Made by a program: the position numbers and the translations under genes
Shown here: in pieces, positions 36,536 through 49,440 of the stretch
Layout: each line of letters starts with the position of its first letter
How positions within the stretch are numbered: position 1 is the stretch's first letter
From: Ptychodera flava
Taxonomy: Eukaryota > Hemichordata > Enteropneusta > Ptychoderidae
NCBI RefSeq assembly: GCF_041260155.1
Contig: NC_091933.1
Span: 20,675,599-20,739,598, forward strand
Length of the DNA stretch: 64,000 bases
Direction of reading: 5' to 3'
The notes under the pieces: model-generated
Seen by the model: the letters and a program-made list of their open reading frames with translations, nothing else
The model's database searches: none
Told to the model about the DNA's origin: nothing

Positions 36536-38735
36536 ACCCTTTCCATATAGGGCAAAGCTAGTGTTACAAATTTGTTATTGGTATCGTAAGCCAGAGCAGC
36601 AGCCTTTCGACGTACATGCTTCGCGAGTTCTGAAAGGGACACATTTGTATTCATGTTTAATAATTACCTTTTACCACATGCATATTTGCATTGAAAATGC
36701 AAAGATTGATAAATTGACAATATGTTGAAAAATAAAAATATGTTGTTAAAACGTTTCCTTGTGCGGAGATGTTTGATTTTTGAGAACATCATCTCTACTG
36801 TGGCCAATACGAGATCAGGTGCTAGATAATTAGATTTGTCAAGTATCAAAATGTCAAGTTGTTTTTGCAGAACCTGTGTGAAATTGGGCGTAGATTTGAC
36901 AGCACATTATCCCACAGAACTACAGATTTTTCTCAATCAAAATGAGAAAGTCTCACTTGACGACTTATATTCAACTTCTTCGCACTCTGACATAATTGAC
37001 TTCCATTCAACAACATCAACCTTTCACGACAAAGTATTGACAGCTTCATCGATCAATGATACTGCCTATTGGTGGTGGGGGGGGGGGGGGGGTCGTAGCG
37101 AGGACAATGTCTTCAAAGACTGCTTTGATCCTTATGATTTCAATAATATTATATTTAAAACAAGATTTTCTCGATGTGGCACATGCCATGAATATTATTA
37201 CTATACTGCACACCACCGGAATAACCCCAGTGTTAGGCATTAGAGCTTACAAAAATGCATTAGTTTCCGTATGATTAAATCATTTCGAAACCACATATCC
37301 TCCACAATTTTCCTTAATGAAGAGATGGCTTTCATCTGATTGTGCAGCATACAATTAAGTCTATGAGTCAGACAGATTGTTATGTCCATGACACGAACAT
37401 CGACAACAGGTTACACACTATACAAAGCAACAGAAAGCAAGATACACACAACCATCAGTATGTCAAAGTTCAACTGACAAATGTAGAAATTAGACGCCAA
37501 TAATTCAATAATCAGTATCATTCAAGGTAAATGAGAACTTTACAAGGTCAAAGTATCAAAAAGAAAATGACAATAACAATAGGGTTATCGTAAGCTACTG
37601 TGTAAAAGTTAAACGGTTCAAAGTTAAACACCTTTTTGGAGCTGCAATTCAACTGAATCGACTGAAGCACAAGAAAGACCCTCTACAATGATAAAATCTG
37701 TGCCTAAAATCGTCAAAAAATAATAAAAATATTGCTGTTGAAGTCTTTTCCATCGTCATAGTTGCGGCTCACAGCGCCCTCGGCCTACATGCCTGCACAT
37801 GCTGTCCCTTTTCCCGAGCATGTGCTGTAAAGTTACATTCTCTTACTGGTGACTGGAGAGCAAACGGTCGGTGTTGTTGGGCCAAACATCACACATTAGG
37901 GCCGTATTGAACTTGGAAATACCTGCCAAATAGCATTTGGGTACCTCAGATTGTTAATGAAACTAGCGTTTTTGAAGATTATTATACTGTCATCGAGAAT
38001 ATGACGTTCTCTATGAAACAGGTAAGACAGCATGCCAGCAAGTCATATTCAACTTAATTCGTTATTCTGTGACAATCCACAGTATCCTGAATCATGTTGA
38101 ATCATAAATGATACAGTAAGACAACCATTTATACTTATTGGTTTGTAGACTCTGTTCATCCATAGACCACTCGAGGGTCTGTGGTTCATCGAGGACCAAA
38201 ACTTTATCACCCGCTCTCACAGCAAACAAAGTCAAAACCACATTACATATCCATGTTCATTTGCTTCAAACTCAGTTTACATTTTCTTTACGTTCATTTT
38301 CTATATTTACAAATTCACTTGCATTGCCCAAGCTATAAAACAATAGCAATAATGTACCCCCTACCGGCCCATTTTGGACTCAAGCAAACTTTGCACGACA
38401 CAATGTACGAGGCGAATGGGCGGGGAGAGGATACATTGTTGCTTAAATAACGAATAGGAAGTGATGTTTTTGCTTTAAAGCAAAGTGTAGAAAGATACTG
38501 ATAATGGAGCTTTAACTATTGTAAACAAATAGCTGAATATCGCTCATTTGAAAGTCGAACGATCTAAATACTAGCAAAACGTGTAGGGTAGTTACTCCGG
38601 ATAGTCACATCAACCAATGACGTATTTAAAAAGTGATGAATCATTGTGATTAACCGTATCAAAAATTTCACGTAAAGATGTACTCTTTATACTCTGTAAG
38701 TAAGAAAACTGTGGTCGTCTTCGAGAATTTTAAGG
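36536..38735. other. Intergenic DNA with a G-run and a diverged inverted repeat, no gene seen
   Basis: A homopolymer G run lies at about 37073-37092. The stretch around 37140-37200 (GATGTGGCACATGCCATGAAT) is an inverted relative of 34915-34960 (ATTCATGGCATGTGCCACAT), so both belong to an unclassified interspersed repeat. The frames over the G run are not credible genes. Confidence 0.5.
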
Positions 38736-38739
38736 ATTG

Positions 38740-40230
38740 GTCGAAAAACTTTATCATGCTTACGAAAATTAGCAATCGACATCAGTCACCTTTACATTTC
38801 CTAACATCTGTTTGATTGAAAGAGATAATCTGTATTTACGGAAAGGCGGCAACATGAAATGGTTTCGCATACAAGTTCCATCTTGCGCTTTGGCAATATT
38901 AATTCAGTATAATATTCAATACTGTACTAACAGTCGACATAATACAGTCAAAGTGTAAAACCCAATATCGATGAGAGGTTCAATAAAATGCTCAAAGCAT
39001 TTGACAATTCGGAAAGTAGGACCACGCCAATGTATGATGTGACGAGAAACTGTATACAAGCAGAATTCTTTAAAACAAAATTACACTTAAATAAGAAGAA
39101 TTAATGCGGCACTGATACCTCTGTCATCCAGCTGTCTGTGAAATTTAATATATGCTTTTAGCTCCATTTACCTGATAATATATGCTTTTAGCTCCATTTA
39201 CCTGATAATATATATCAAATATTGCATTTGTTTTCATGCAACTCATGTTTATTTTGCAGACTATTCCTATATTTGTTGCTTTAGTTGCTGGAAGGCTAAA
39301 CGTCTTTTGCACATAATCACCGAAAACTTTGTCGTTCAGGCACTAATTTCATTGCCGGATGAGTTTTATAAATAGACATTAGTTTGAACCCTGCACAATT
39401 TATGCATTGAAAGAGAGGACATGAATTACCAGATAGTGCAAGGTATTTCAGAAAACAATAACCAAAAATTAATGACCTGCAATACCTAAGAATTGAAGCC
39501 AATAAAATTATGACCTCCCCAACGCTCTTGATGCAAATTTTAAAATGCGATGACGAAAGAATTCTGTCGGGCATATACCCTTGTCTGTAAATTTATATCT
39601 GAGAAAGAACGCTGATACATCATTGAAAAGTGTAATATTAGGACGGAGAAAGTGTTAAACGTAGTGTCACGACGCAGTAAGATGCTTTGTTCGTAGACGA
39701 TGACGCGTGATGTTCGACGTGACGAAGCGGCAAGATGGTAATAAAAGTACCGAGAGTATAAATCTGCAGATAGAGTATGAACAGGCAGCAGTTCTTGGTA
39801 TCTCAAGATGGTATATCATTAGAATACAATGAGTATTACCTTTTAGAGTAAAGGTAGATCTTACGTAGGAAAACTTGAATTTTTATGAATAAGTGATCAA
39901 ATTCAGGGAGGCAGACTGTATCAGAGAACTTTAGTTGTAACTCGGGCCGAGTTCCCTTTTCGGAAACAAAGCCATCAACCTGCACAAGTACTACGGTCCC
40001 GTGGTGCCCTCGATGTCTGTTGAGGATTGGACAACGTATGACTACTGTTCGCAACTGACATGTTGAAGCTATTCCCCGGCAAAACCTGGAGTGAAGGTGG
40101 GGAGAGTTGTGACAGTAGGTCGTTGTGCAAGAATTGAAACGTCAACCTTTCCTGAAAGTATTCTTTCCGTCCACACATCAACATATTATGGCACTAATCG
40201 ATCGGCTTGGCACACAAAGTTACACGTTTC
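38740..40230 (+). repeat. Lectin-upstream unit, copy 1
   Basis: Same-orientation homology with about 46640-47900 (GGCGGCAACATGAAA at 38845 and 46723; ATGACCT-C-ATACCTAA-A at 39470 and 47650; AATGCTCCCTGC at 40575 and 47876) and inverted homology with about 49500-50160. In the other two copies this unit sits upstream of a lectin gene; here no intact lectin follows. Confidence 0.75.
39151..39210 (+). repeat. Perfect 30-bp tandem duplication
   Basis: The unit TATGCTTTTAGCTCCATTTA plus ten more bases occurs twice in a row without mismatch, so it is recent. Confidence 0.95.
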
Positions 40231-40238
40231 CCTGTTAA

Positions 40239-40485
40239 GGTAGAATGCGCCTCGGAGACATATTTGGACTCTCAAACTTTTCCAATTCTTTTCTGATCTA
40301 AAACTTGTTGGGGCTCATTCTTAGTTTTTTGAAAATCAAAAATTTTACTGTTCTCCATATAGTTAACACAGGCATGGCGGCCATTTTTTAATTTCAAATA
40401 TCGGTAAATCTGATGTAATTTGTTTCTCTGGTACCAAAATCAAAAGCAAAAACTTAAGTCTTTCACTTTCGAGGCGCATATTACC
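40239..40485. mobile_element. TTAA-type MITE (family 1), uninterrupted copy
   Basis: TTAA at 40235-40238 and 40486-40489. Inverted ends are GGTAGAATGCGCCTCGGAGA and the complement of GGTAATATGCGCCTCGAAAG. The body has GGCGGCCATTTTTTAATTTC. Relatives are at 2507-4317, 24534-26352 and 43317-43655. This copy has an empty TTAA at about 40454-40457 where the arm copies carry family 2. Confidence 0.82.
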
Positions 40486-40965
40486 TTAATTAAGAGAACA
40501 ACATTTACAAACCTAAAAGAAGGAGAGGTATTTCTAGTCCCACAACATGCAAGACACTCATTGTTTGGAGACCAATGCTCCCTGCTATGTGACGGGGAAG
40601 AGTTCATATTGGTATCACTCCATTTAACTCGATAAATTTGAAATAGTCCAGCACTTCAATCTTAGCAGCTTGTAACGCTGCATAACCATACTAACTGTTT
40701 TCCGAAGTAGTCCACAGTAACAAAGCGGAACATGCACGTTGGTCAGCTATTAAGATGTGAATAGTCTATGTATTGGCTCCGATATCGCAATTTCATGAAT
40801 GACAGATTATCCTTACGAACGAGGAAACAAGTAAAAAGCTAGTGACCTGCAGATACGATGTCCTTTGAATTACAAATCCAGAACCTCATAAAAGAAAGAA
40901 GGAAGGACGAGGAGGCGGAGTGTTATTATCTTCCCTTTAAGTGTACAGATTATTATTTCCCCTTA

Positions 40966-41153
40966 AAGGTATACAGTCACATGTAATCTAAATATGCCCA
41001 TATATGGTCAAAGGGGCGTACCTTGGTATTCAAAATGCCCGTGTGAGGGCGCTGTTTTTAAAAAAGCGGCCACCCGCTTAAAATCTGTAATTGGTTAGAT
41101 TTTCTCTTCCCCTAGTAACTGTGGCAAAATTGGAACAGGTGACAGTATACCTT
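40966..41153. mobile_element. TA-flanked MITE
   Basis: Inverted ends AAGGTATACAGTCACATGT and the complement of AAGGTATACTGTCACCTGT, each bordered by TA (40964-40965, 41154-41155), as Tc1/mariner-type elements leave. 188 bases, noncoding. Confidence 0.65.
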
Positions 41154-41553
41154 TATAGTGTAGCAATTGTAGACATGGGAGTGGTTTATTACTGACATGC
41201 GTCTCCAATTGTGACCTTAAGTTGGTATCTGATTCAGTAATTTTCTCTTTTAATACTCTTTTAATATTCTGTATTGTTTCTGTGTTCTGTAATTAACCGT
41301 TGGTAAATTTCTAGTAGATATGCAATATTCCTTCGAAATCGATATATCGGTATATTTTCTTTAACAGTAGTGGTAAGCATGAAAACAATTCAAAGAACAT
41401 TTTACGAGACGAACTAGTATTTGCATTGTTTAACTCTTTATTACTTGAAGATTCTACTTTGAGATTGACAATTTAAAATTGTTTCCTTCATAAAGTGGGT
41501 CTACAATCGCTGATAATGCTTCACCATTCTGGGTTCCGTCTTTGGAGAGGATT

Positions 41554-42056
41554 CTAATAGCCTTCACTGCAACAGCAATGCGCTGTAAGAAACAAAAATG
41601 GAAAAAATGGTAATTCTTCAGGTAGCACCATACAGCGCTCGTACAACACCAACTTATTACCATCACCATGAAGAAGCCATATATGGAGGGTGGGTGTGGG
41701 TGTGGGTGTGTGGGTGTCTGTGTCTGTGTCTGGACGCATAGACATGGATAGGCACAGATACATCCACACAGAGATATATGCAAACATAATGAGTTAAGAT
41801 GTACAGAGTTCAGACATAGCCACAGCAATGTTCATTCATTGACGTAGACTATGGAGAGTTTTTCTGTTTGACGTTACAATAGAATATTGAATTGAACTTT
41901 ATTATCCTTCTGAATAATCAGATACCTGATCTGTATTTGGACACAGGGTAATAGGAAACAGAAAAATAGCCCAACTGATAGTTAAGTCTGTTTCCTAGGT
42001 AAAATAAATGATCACCAAAAATACAATAATTCAATATTTTAAATCACTCATTCAGA

Positions 42057-42128
<72 letters not shown>

Positions 42129-45100
42129 TATACCTAGAGTTTACTTTACTAAAATACGATTTTTGAGGGAATTGCGGAAGGAGTTTCGTGATGTTTTTGA
42201 TCTGATGTCAGGTTGCAAAGTGTTCCACAATACAGTGCCAGTGTATGATATTGCGAATTTACCCATAGATGTATTGACAGTTGGGACAAATAGATTTCCT
42301 CTATCTTGATGTCGTATACTACTGTGGTGAGATGGTAATGAACACAAATTTGTAGACGGTGAGGTAAGCTCTAATCGACTAGGTCGTACATGAAGGAACA
42401 GATTTGAAGTTTGTGTACATTGAAAATGTGTAGAATATTGAAGAGGTTAAAAAAAACGGTTGAGTGTTCTGTAAAGTCACTTAAGGTTATCGCCCTAGCT
42501 GCGATTTTCTGTGAGAGAAGGATGCCAGTAAGACGTGAAGGATACGTGGATCCCAGACTTCTAGACCGTAAGTGATGAGTGGTTGTATGAAAGCTTAGTA
42601 AAGTAAGAGTATATTTTGGTACAGATTAGATAGAATAGAATGCCAACTTTTTCCCAAACATTTTAATTGAAAATGATTCGACCAGCTGAAGCGTCTATCT
42701 ATGATGACACCAACAGATGTAGCTTCCACTTCATCAATGACCCTATAATTATATGAAGGGAATCATCCAGGGAAATGTTTCTCCTGTTACTCGTTAGTTT
42801 TGATGTGATTTACTGTAAGTTTGTTTGCTCTGAACCGATGAAACACACTGGCTAGCTCCAAGTCTGCGTTATTCACATCTATGTGAAAATGGTTTTGTGG
42901 AAATGTATGATGACGATTTGTCTCGTCAGCAAACAACCAGAAGTTGAAATATGTTGATGTTTATGACAGCTAGATAAAAGGAAACTTACTTGGAATCTCG
43001 CAGATGTATCCCTTTACTCGTTGATTGCAATACTCGTCATCCCACAAACCATCGTGACCGAATCTGTACCTGAAGACGACCACATCAAAAGTATGCAACA
43101 TTTACTGTTTTATTTTGATATTAGAGTTTAGGCGTTCAACTTCACTCAATCTTATATTTCTGTTGTGAAACGTGTATTCGGTCTGTCTACGATATTACTG
43201 CGCGAATTTGTATAGACAAAGTATTCTTTTTCAACTACATGTAAAAACTGAAGCCCTTACATTGTACTTTACTGCAACATGTATGAATCTCTGTGACTAT
43301 CGATTTACTCCTTGAAGATAGTACGCGCCTAGAAAAGGAACGACTTGATCTTTTTCTCAAACTTTCCTCGATGAAACTTTCATGATTCTCTTACCAAATT
43401 AAGAAGAAAAATCAGGGGTCACCGTGCAAACTTTGGTACAAGAGAAACAAATTGTATCTGACATTTACCGATATTTGAAATTCAAAATGGCTGCCATTCC
43501 TGTGTTAACTCTATAGGGAGAAAATAAATTTTTCATTTTTCGAAAAACTAAGACGATGAAATATTTTCTTTCTCTAAGGGCTTTAAAGTGATAAATCAGA
43601 AAATAATTGCAAAAGTTTGAGAGTCTAAATATCTGTCTCCGAGGTGCATTCTACCCTAAGTTTTTAGTACCGTGCTTTTTATTTGTTGTCACTTCTTTGT
43701 GTTGTTTAGCGTATATGGCAACTCTAAAGGATCTATAATAATGCTATGTAAGCGTTTTATTATATTTTCGTTGTTGTTGTTGTTTGTTGTCATCATCATC
43801 ATCATCATTATCATTATCATTATCATCATCATCATCGTCATAATCATCGTAATAATAATTATTCTTATTCTTATTCTTATTCTTATTCTTATTCTCATCA
43901 TTATTATTATTATTCTTATTCTTATTCTTCTTCTTCTTCTTATTATTATTGAATGTTCACTGGATTTAAACCATAGTCTGAGATTGTAATAGAATCATCT
44001 ATACCAAACTTAGGATGTTAGATTGAAAAAATGTATAACCATTTTTGGAACACAATATCGATGCTTATCGGTCAGTGTAACTAAAATTAAAATATACAGA
44101 GTTATAATGATTGTAATTGACGTTCATATCACAATTTACGCTCTACACTTATTACTTTTGCTTATGCTCAAATCAATATAAAAATTAATGGCAATTATTT
44201 TTAAAATTTCCATAAAATTGAAAGAATTATGGTTTACATACCAAAGCTGTACACAGTCCTGCCCTTCTTCGGGATTTAGATTGGTATTGTTGTTTGGTTC
44301 ACCTGGAGCCCAGTTGGTAAAGTCATCCTCGCAGATGACGTTTCCATTGTTCCAAACATATGTACCTTCGGTGCCAGAATCGGTTAGACCGATAAAGAAT
44401 CCAAATGATGGCTTATTGATGCAAGGAGGTCCACCAAGTCCTTCCTTAGAGATGAAGTTCTTTACCAAGGTGTCAATTTCCGGGTTATCTAAGTTAGCGA
44501 GGTAACCTCCTCGTTGGTCACACTGATCTGCTGCATACCCATAGTAGGTGAACTCACCAGAGTTGGCATCTTCAGGCATCTCACAGTGAACCTCGTACCT
44601 CTTACATAGACAGAAATGTGCTGAAAGCAAGAAACAATTTTACAATATACGTTTCTCGTCATCTTCAAATACAGACGTTGGACTTTTGACAGACACAAAA
44701 TATCCTCTACATCCTAGTTTGTTAAATCTTTCGTATTTGAAAAGACCACTTGAAACAATGTGCGCTTACCAACCGCCCCCTCAAATTGCTAGGACTAAAC
44801 GGCAGTCTCTCAATGGTCGAAAAACATTGATGTCAGTTGGTCTAAAATATGCATCAACATAACACCAAAACTGGACAAAAAATAATTATATCCATACAAG
44901 GTAAAACATTACCATGTATCAATTTTTATAAATATAAGATAAAATATATAAGATAAAATAAAATAAAATAAAATAAAAAAAAATAAAATAAAGTACAATG
45001 AAATAAGAATTTATACTTACGTACGCAATGATCCTATGAAGCAAGTGAAGACGTAAACAAGGCATAGACATTATTTGAATTTGCATGCTTCATACGTTGT

Positions 45101-45309
45101 CGTTTGAGTGCGAATTACGACAGTTTTATACATGGTGTTCAGTGAAAGTTATGTAGTCAAGATACTCTTTATCCCGTAACCGTTACTTGGCGAAACCAAA
45201 CGAATTCTGACAAAATCACACCAATGAAATGTTGACGTATAGGTTAACTTACCCCTGCTGCAGCAACAATCATTCCGGCAAAGAAGATGAGAATCATTTT
45301 CGGATCCAT
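41554..45309 (-). CDS. Secreted C-type lectin CTL-C
   Basis: Exons in gene order: 45253-45309 (signal, MDPKMILIFFAGMIV...), 45021-45033 (13-nt microexon, DHCV plus one base), 44242-44620 (lectin domain), 42990-43069 (80 nt), 41554-41582 (TAG). They total 558 nt, a 185-residue frame without breaks. The domain shows HFCLCKRYEVHCEMP, a GEPNNN motif (EPN), GQDCVQLW, WDDEYC, YICEIP; the tail is THCCCSEGY. EPN with WDD predicts calcium-dependent mannose-type binding, secreted. Intron 4 (41583-42989) holds a (TA)n tract and a sense-oriented LINE fragment, intron 3 a MITE. Poly(A) signal TTTATT at 41437-41442. Head-to-head partner is CTL-D. Confidence 0.92.
42059..42131. repeat. (TA)n microsatellite in CTL-C intron 4
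   Basis: Uninterrupted AT dinucleotides except one break near the end. It adjoins the 3' end of the LINE fragment and may have grown from it. Confidence 0.95.
42132..42945 (-). mobile_element. 5'-truncated LINE fragment in CTL-C intron
   Basis: Minus-strand frames show a decayed catalytic box (LFADETN), ELASVFHRFRANKLTVN, QPLITYGLEVWD, NILHIFNVHKLQICSFMYDLV and, near the end, SYTGTVLWNTLQPDIR, the order of a CR1/Jockey-type reverse transcriptase C-terminus. Many frame breaks. It lies in the same sense as CTL-C. Confidence 0.75.
43317..43655. mobile_element. TTAA-type MITE (family 1) in CTL-C intron 3
   Basis: Ends GATAGTACGCGCCTAGAAAAG and, on the right, the complement of GGTAGAATGCACCTCGGAGA, with decayed TTAA flanks (TTGAA, CTAAG). 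It contains CAAAATGGCTGCCATTCCTG of the family body in inverted orientation relative to 40239-40485. Confidence 0.72.
43772..43952. repeat. Compound trinucleotide and hexanucleotide repeat in CTL-C intron 3
   Basis: Runs of GTT, CAT/ATC, AATAAT, CTTATT and TTC. The long Ile-rich reading frame over it is an artefact. Confidence 0.9.
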
Positions 45310-45577
45310 TTCGGACTAAAGTGTCTGAAACAAAACGCGGACTTTTCAAAACAGACAGCCTTTTCATTCTGAGGATATGTCTGTGTTCATTTTTTCAGAT
45401 ACGAACTATTACAAATTTTATCATGTAATGTCATATCCACAAAAGTTAGGGAAACATTTCAAGGTGTATTCATAGCATCAGCATCTTCATAACGTCTACT
45501 AAATAACATAACGTCAAGCTAAATATACGGCATTCTACAAAAACAATGGATAGAAATAGTATAGTTAAGGGCATTAC

Positions 45578-45648
45578 CTTATCGGCTGATGTGACGAAAA
45601 GTTCCCTTCTGGTTCTCTAAATATCTCCTAAAAAGAGCGCTATTTATA
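45578..45648 (-). promoter_or_regulatory. CTL-C TATA box and 5' UTR exon
   Basis: TATAAATA on the minus strand at 45641-45648. A 5' UTR exon ends CATCAGCCGATAAG|GTAATG at 45578. The next exon starts after TTTCAG at 45324 with ACACTTTAGTCCGAA then ATG. The same TATA, UTR end and acceptor are found upstream of CTL-D, which supports both models. Confidence 0.75.
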
Positions 45649-46391
45649 CAACATGATGCACACGGGGTGTTCACCCTTTTCAGAGGAAAAACTATCTTAT
45701 CCTCAGACGTAACTTTTTCTAACAATATGACTGTTTTCTGAATGTTGTCCCCCGGTCGGTGTTCTCACCTCCTGACTTTAAAAATCTCCTTGGGAGAGGC
45801 TTAACTGATTTTAGATTTTGCTTACAAAGCACATCGACTTCTTTTGTTCGACTGAGAAAACCAGATGGTGAGTGTCGGAATAGCAGATCAACATCTTTTG
45901 TTTAACTAATGAAACCAGGTGGTTATAATAACTATCCAGCTGTAGCTTGAAAAATACTGAAATGGTTTCGTGATGTAAACAGTAGCCAAAAATTAATCTT
46001 TCTGGCACAGTGGATACTGTCTGACTGTCGTAGCTTCTATCAAAGCAATAGAGTTTCGTCTATACTTGGTCTTTCAGTCACAGTTATCTCGACTGCCTAA
46101 AAACTGTCATTCCTTCGAAAACATTGCCATGATGAATGCGTTGTCGTTCGATAGTTCATAGGGTTTTGGGTGCCACCTTTGAAACATTTGGTTTTTTTCT
46201 ATACAGAAGTACCTAATACTTTTACTCTTCGGCGTATCATTGACTGTGTTCAAGTGTTCAAACAATGCTTTCAAAACACAGATCTATGTATTTGGACAAA
46301 TTTTGAGCCAAAGGAGCTCTATGAAAGTCAACATGCTTTGTAGCATATTTCTCATCTTAAAGCCCCGCTAGTTGTATCCTTTTGCATATTT

Positions 46392-46424
46392 CATAAGTTG
46401 GTTTTAAACGAAAACCAACTTATG
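46392..46424. other. Perfect 14-bp stem hairpin
   Basis: CATAAGTTGGTTTT, a five-base loop AAACG, then AAAACCAACTTATG. Lies between the two divergent lectins. Purpose unknown; it could be an element remnant or chance. Confidence 0.6.
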
Positions 46425-47335
46425 TAAAAGTGCCGATCAAAGTGTGATTGCAGAACAGTTTGCAAACATTGACGAAGAACGTTTAATTTAGATTATAACA
46501 ATTGAAATGTTTTCTAATTGGAAGTCATATATGATCGTCAGGAGTACTTACACAAAAACTGTGAACAATTAAGCGAATCCATCGCCTATTCTTGTGGTAT
46601 TTTCGAAGACAATATAGCAAGGGTCGAAACAATTTACACTTACAAAAATTAAAAAAACCATCACTAACTCATAAGTTTCGTCACATCTGTCTGAACGAAA
46701 GAGATGTTTGTTATCACGAATGGCGGCAACATGAAACGGTTTCGCCAAACAGTTCCATCTTGCGTTTTTTTGCTGTATTATCAATATTTCAGCTCCCCCA
46801 ACAGTCGACATAAGGTAGTGAGTTTACAACTTAATCTCGATAAGAGAGTCGCTACCCGAAACTTTCCACATTTGGGAAAGCTAGCACAGCGCGATTAACA
46901 AAAATGTTTATTTGAGCAGAGAGTTTGAAGGAAAACAAGGGAAAACTACAATAAAAGTGTAGCAAATAATCATAATAGTTCATCGACGGTACTTGCTTAA
47001 ATTACTCATAGTCCTGCGGTGTAGTTGTCTATGTTATTATTGTATGCTTAATCTGCATTCACTGCATAAACCATAATTTGTATTTTTTATTCTGCTTAAT
47101 CTGAATCAAACAGATAAGCTATTTGATTTCCTTCAATTCATCTATATTCTGCTGAGTATTTCTATTTTTTGTGACTCTAGTTTTGGAAAAGATTAAAGTT
47201 AAAACGTAAATGTTTATGCTTGAATGGTGGTAAAGTGTTGTGGTCATGGTACTCAATACATTGCCAAACGAGCTTGTATAAATTGACAAAGTTTGAATTC
47301 TATATAATTGTGCTTCAAAACTTGGACGTTAATTA

Positions 47336-47602
47336 GGCCAAAGTAATTAAATTCTTTGTTTTGCGTCCCCACCCGCTTAGGTTTTTAAGGTTTTCATGAA
47401 AAACACACACAGTGTATTTGAATAGGAAATTTTAGGACATACCCGCTTAGCTTTTCTGAACTAAAAATTTTGTTACAAATTTTTATTTGCTGCAATCAAA
47501 TTACATTGTGTTAATTTTCTTGTGTGTGTTTTTCAGCCGCTTAGACGCGTACCTTTTCTCATTTTGAGTGGACGCAAAACAAAGAATTTAATTACTTTGG
47601 CC
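47336..47602. mobile_element. PIF/Harbinger-like MITE
   Basis: Perfect 33-bp terminal inverted repeats (47336-47368 and 47570-47602), starting GGCCAAAGTAATTAAATTC, with a 3-bp TTA duplication on each side, the TWA target typical of PIF/Harbinger. The paralogous unit at 39240-39600 reads GAC-TGAATTACCAG through the same point with a single TTA (39426-39428) and no insert. The interior repeats CCGCTTAG three times. 267 bases, noncoding. Confidence 0.85.
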
Positions 47603-48059
47603 TTACCCAGGAGTGCCGGGATTCAAGAAAACGGTAGTAAACCAAAAGTAATGACCTACCATACCTAAAGATCGAAACCTTAATAAATTCATTACACCCC
47701 CAACTTTCATGATTAAAAATTTTAAAAGGTAACAACGAATAAATGCTGTCGGGCCTACTGAAGTCTGTTCTCTGTGCAGTTACTGATGAGTGTAGGATAG
47801 CGAAAGTGTGAAGCGTTGGTTGTGATCAAAATAAACAATATTTGCAAGCTTAAAACAAGATGAAGTTTTGCGCATAATGCTCCCTGCCACGTGACTTGGT
47901 AAAGTTAATACATATGACGAATCAGCTATTTTAAAAAACAGGGCCAGAATTTGTCTCATGTGAGCATACCTGAGGAGGCCGTGGCTAGTGGCGACCAGGT
48001 GAAATTCAATCTATCTCGAAAAGAAATCATTCGTTATTTGACGTTATTTTGGACGATGA

Positions 48060-49440
48060 ATCAGCGTAAAGCAATCATTTTCTAGAAAGCAGAGTGAATC
48101 TGGAAGTTGTTATATGGAATTTATTTATCAAATTTCGGACATTCATTTTTAAAATTCAAATTACTGATAGAGTGCCTTACTGCTGCGATTAGGTTTTCAT
48201 TTTACAGTTACGTTAGGGGGCAATTGTTTTCTGTCGCTACACTGTTACTCTTTGGCCTCTGTACTGTACTGCTACCCATCAATAAAAAGATCGAAGGACG
48301 ACGATATAAACTGTCGGCAAAAGCTTAGGACATCTCCTTAAAAACGAGTCAACTAAGTTCCCCTGGCGAGATTAGAATAAGAATTTGTTGGGATGCAGTA
48401 AGCCACACAGATTTGTCAATGTTTGAAAGTGGAACTCAAACAAAATCGTCAATGATGAATTACATCCGCACTCTAGTCAAACAAGGACCTGATAGCGGTG
48501 AAATCAATAAATCCACAGGCCTCCCGTTATCCAGCAGATATGAGGACAATTTCTGGAAGACGCATGCGAAGGTATTTTTTTGAGTTCCTCTTGTGAATGA
48601 GACTTTTTCTGTTCCTGGGTGGTCCTATGGTGCTAAAATTGTTCAAAGTTACGTCAGGTCACAAGATTAAGTTAATTTCGTCGAAAATGCGTGCTAGTGT
48701 CATAGCAGACCAACAGCCCCTTACACAACTCAGGAACTGTCTTTGTCAATCGTGCGTGTGAACTGAAAAGCACTCTTGATCAGAATATATAATGTCATAT
48801 ATGACAATAAAATGTTCAAGCCGATGAGATTTCCAAGAATAATGTAAATATATCGGAGACAGATTACTACATGGCGCTGGAAATCGACGTGATTGAACGT
48901 CGGTTTCGCTTTCCTCTGATCCTTTATGAACGGGGATAAGCGCTCTCGCGCCCATAAAAAGTGTAGCAATGTAAAAGTATCTTGCAGGAGAAATATTCAA
49001 TATGACATTAATGAGAGGAAAAGCCTTAGACGCAGGGATAGGCAATTGAGGGCGCAAGTATGATACTTATTGATCTTTGTGGGGACAGAAGCCTTTAAGT
49101 TTGGAGCAGTGGATACGATAAATAAGATTTTCGTTTAGCAATAGTCTCACAAACCATAATTGTCTTACAGATTGAGGGAATAGAAAATATCTCACCATAT
49201 TTTAGGCTTGTTAATATTAATCACTTAAATAACAATGGAGATTGTGACTTTTGTGTATCTATCTTGATGGACTCCAGCCCTAATATATTGATGTGTGGGC
49301 GGAAAAAAGAAACGTTTCATGAAAAGGCGACGTTTCAAAATCTTGCATCATACCAATATTCCATACTTTCGCCGTCCCATTATTACATTTTTCATATACA
49401 AACGTTCATTGCTCAGACATAATAATCATGAAAGTCAGGG
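48060..49440. other. Centre between CTL-C and CTL-D, no gene seen
   Basis: Frames up to about 103 codons (48746-49057, minus) lack splice or family support. No element ends recognised. Confidence 0.5.

Larger units (their letters stand above)
45580..48000 (-). repeat. Upstream arm of the CTL-C/CTL-D inverted duplication
   Basis: Inverted homology with about 49450-51630. Examples: CGACTTCTTTTGTTCGACTG (45826) with the complement of CAGTTGAACAAAAGAAGTCG (51366); CATGATGAATGCGTTGTCGT (46129) with ACGACAACGCATTCAACATG (51062); GGCGGCAACATGAAACGG (46723) with CCGTTTTATGTTGCCGCC (50045). Strongly diverged, so an old duplication. Confidence 0.82.

Noticed and set aside
37056-37274. Gly-rich or Pro-rich small proteins
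   Set aside because: Created by a homopolymer G run.
43672-43989. Ile-rich frame
   Set aside because: Product of trinucleotide and hexanucleotide repeats.
48746-49057. 103-codon minus-strand frame between CTL-C and CTL-D
   Set aside because: No exon signals and no homologous frame in the related units.
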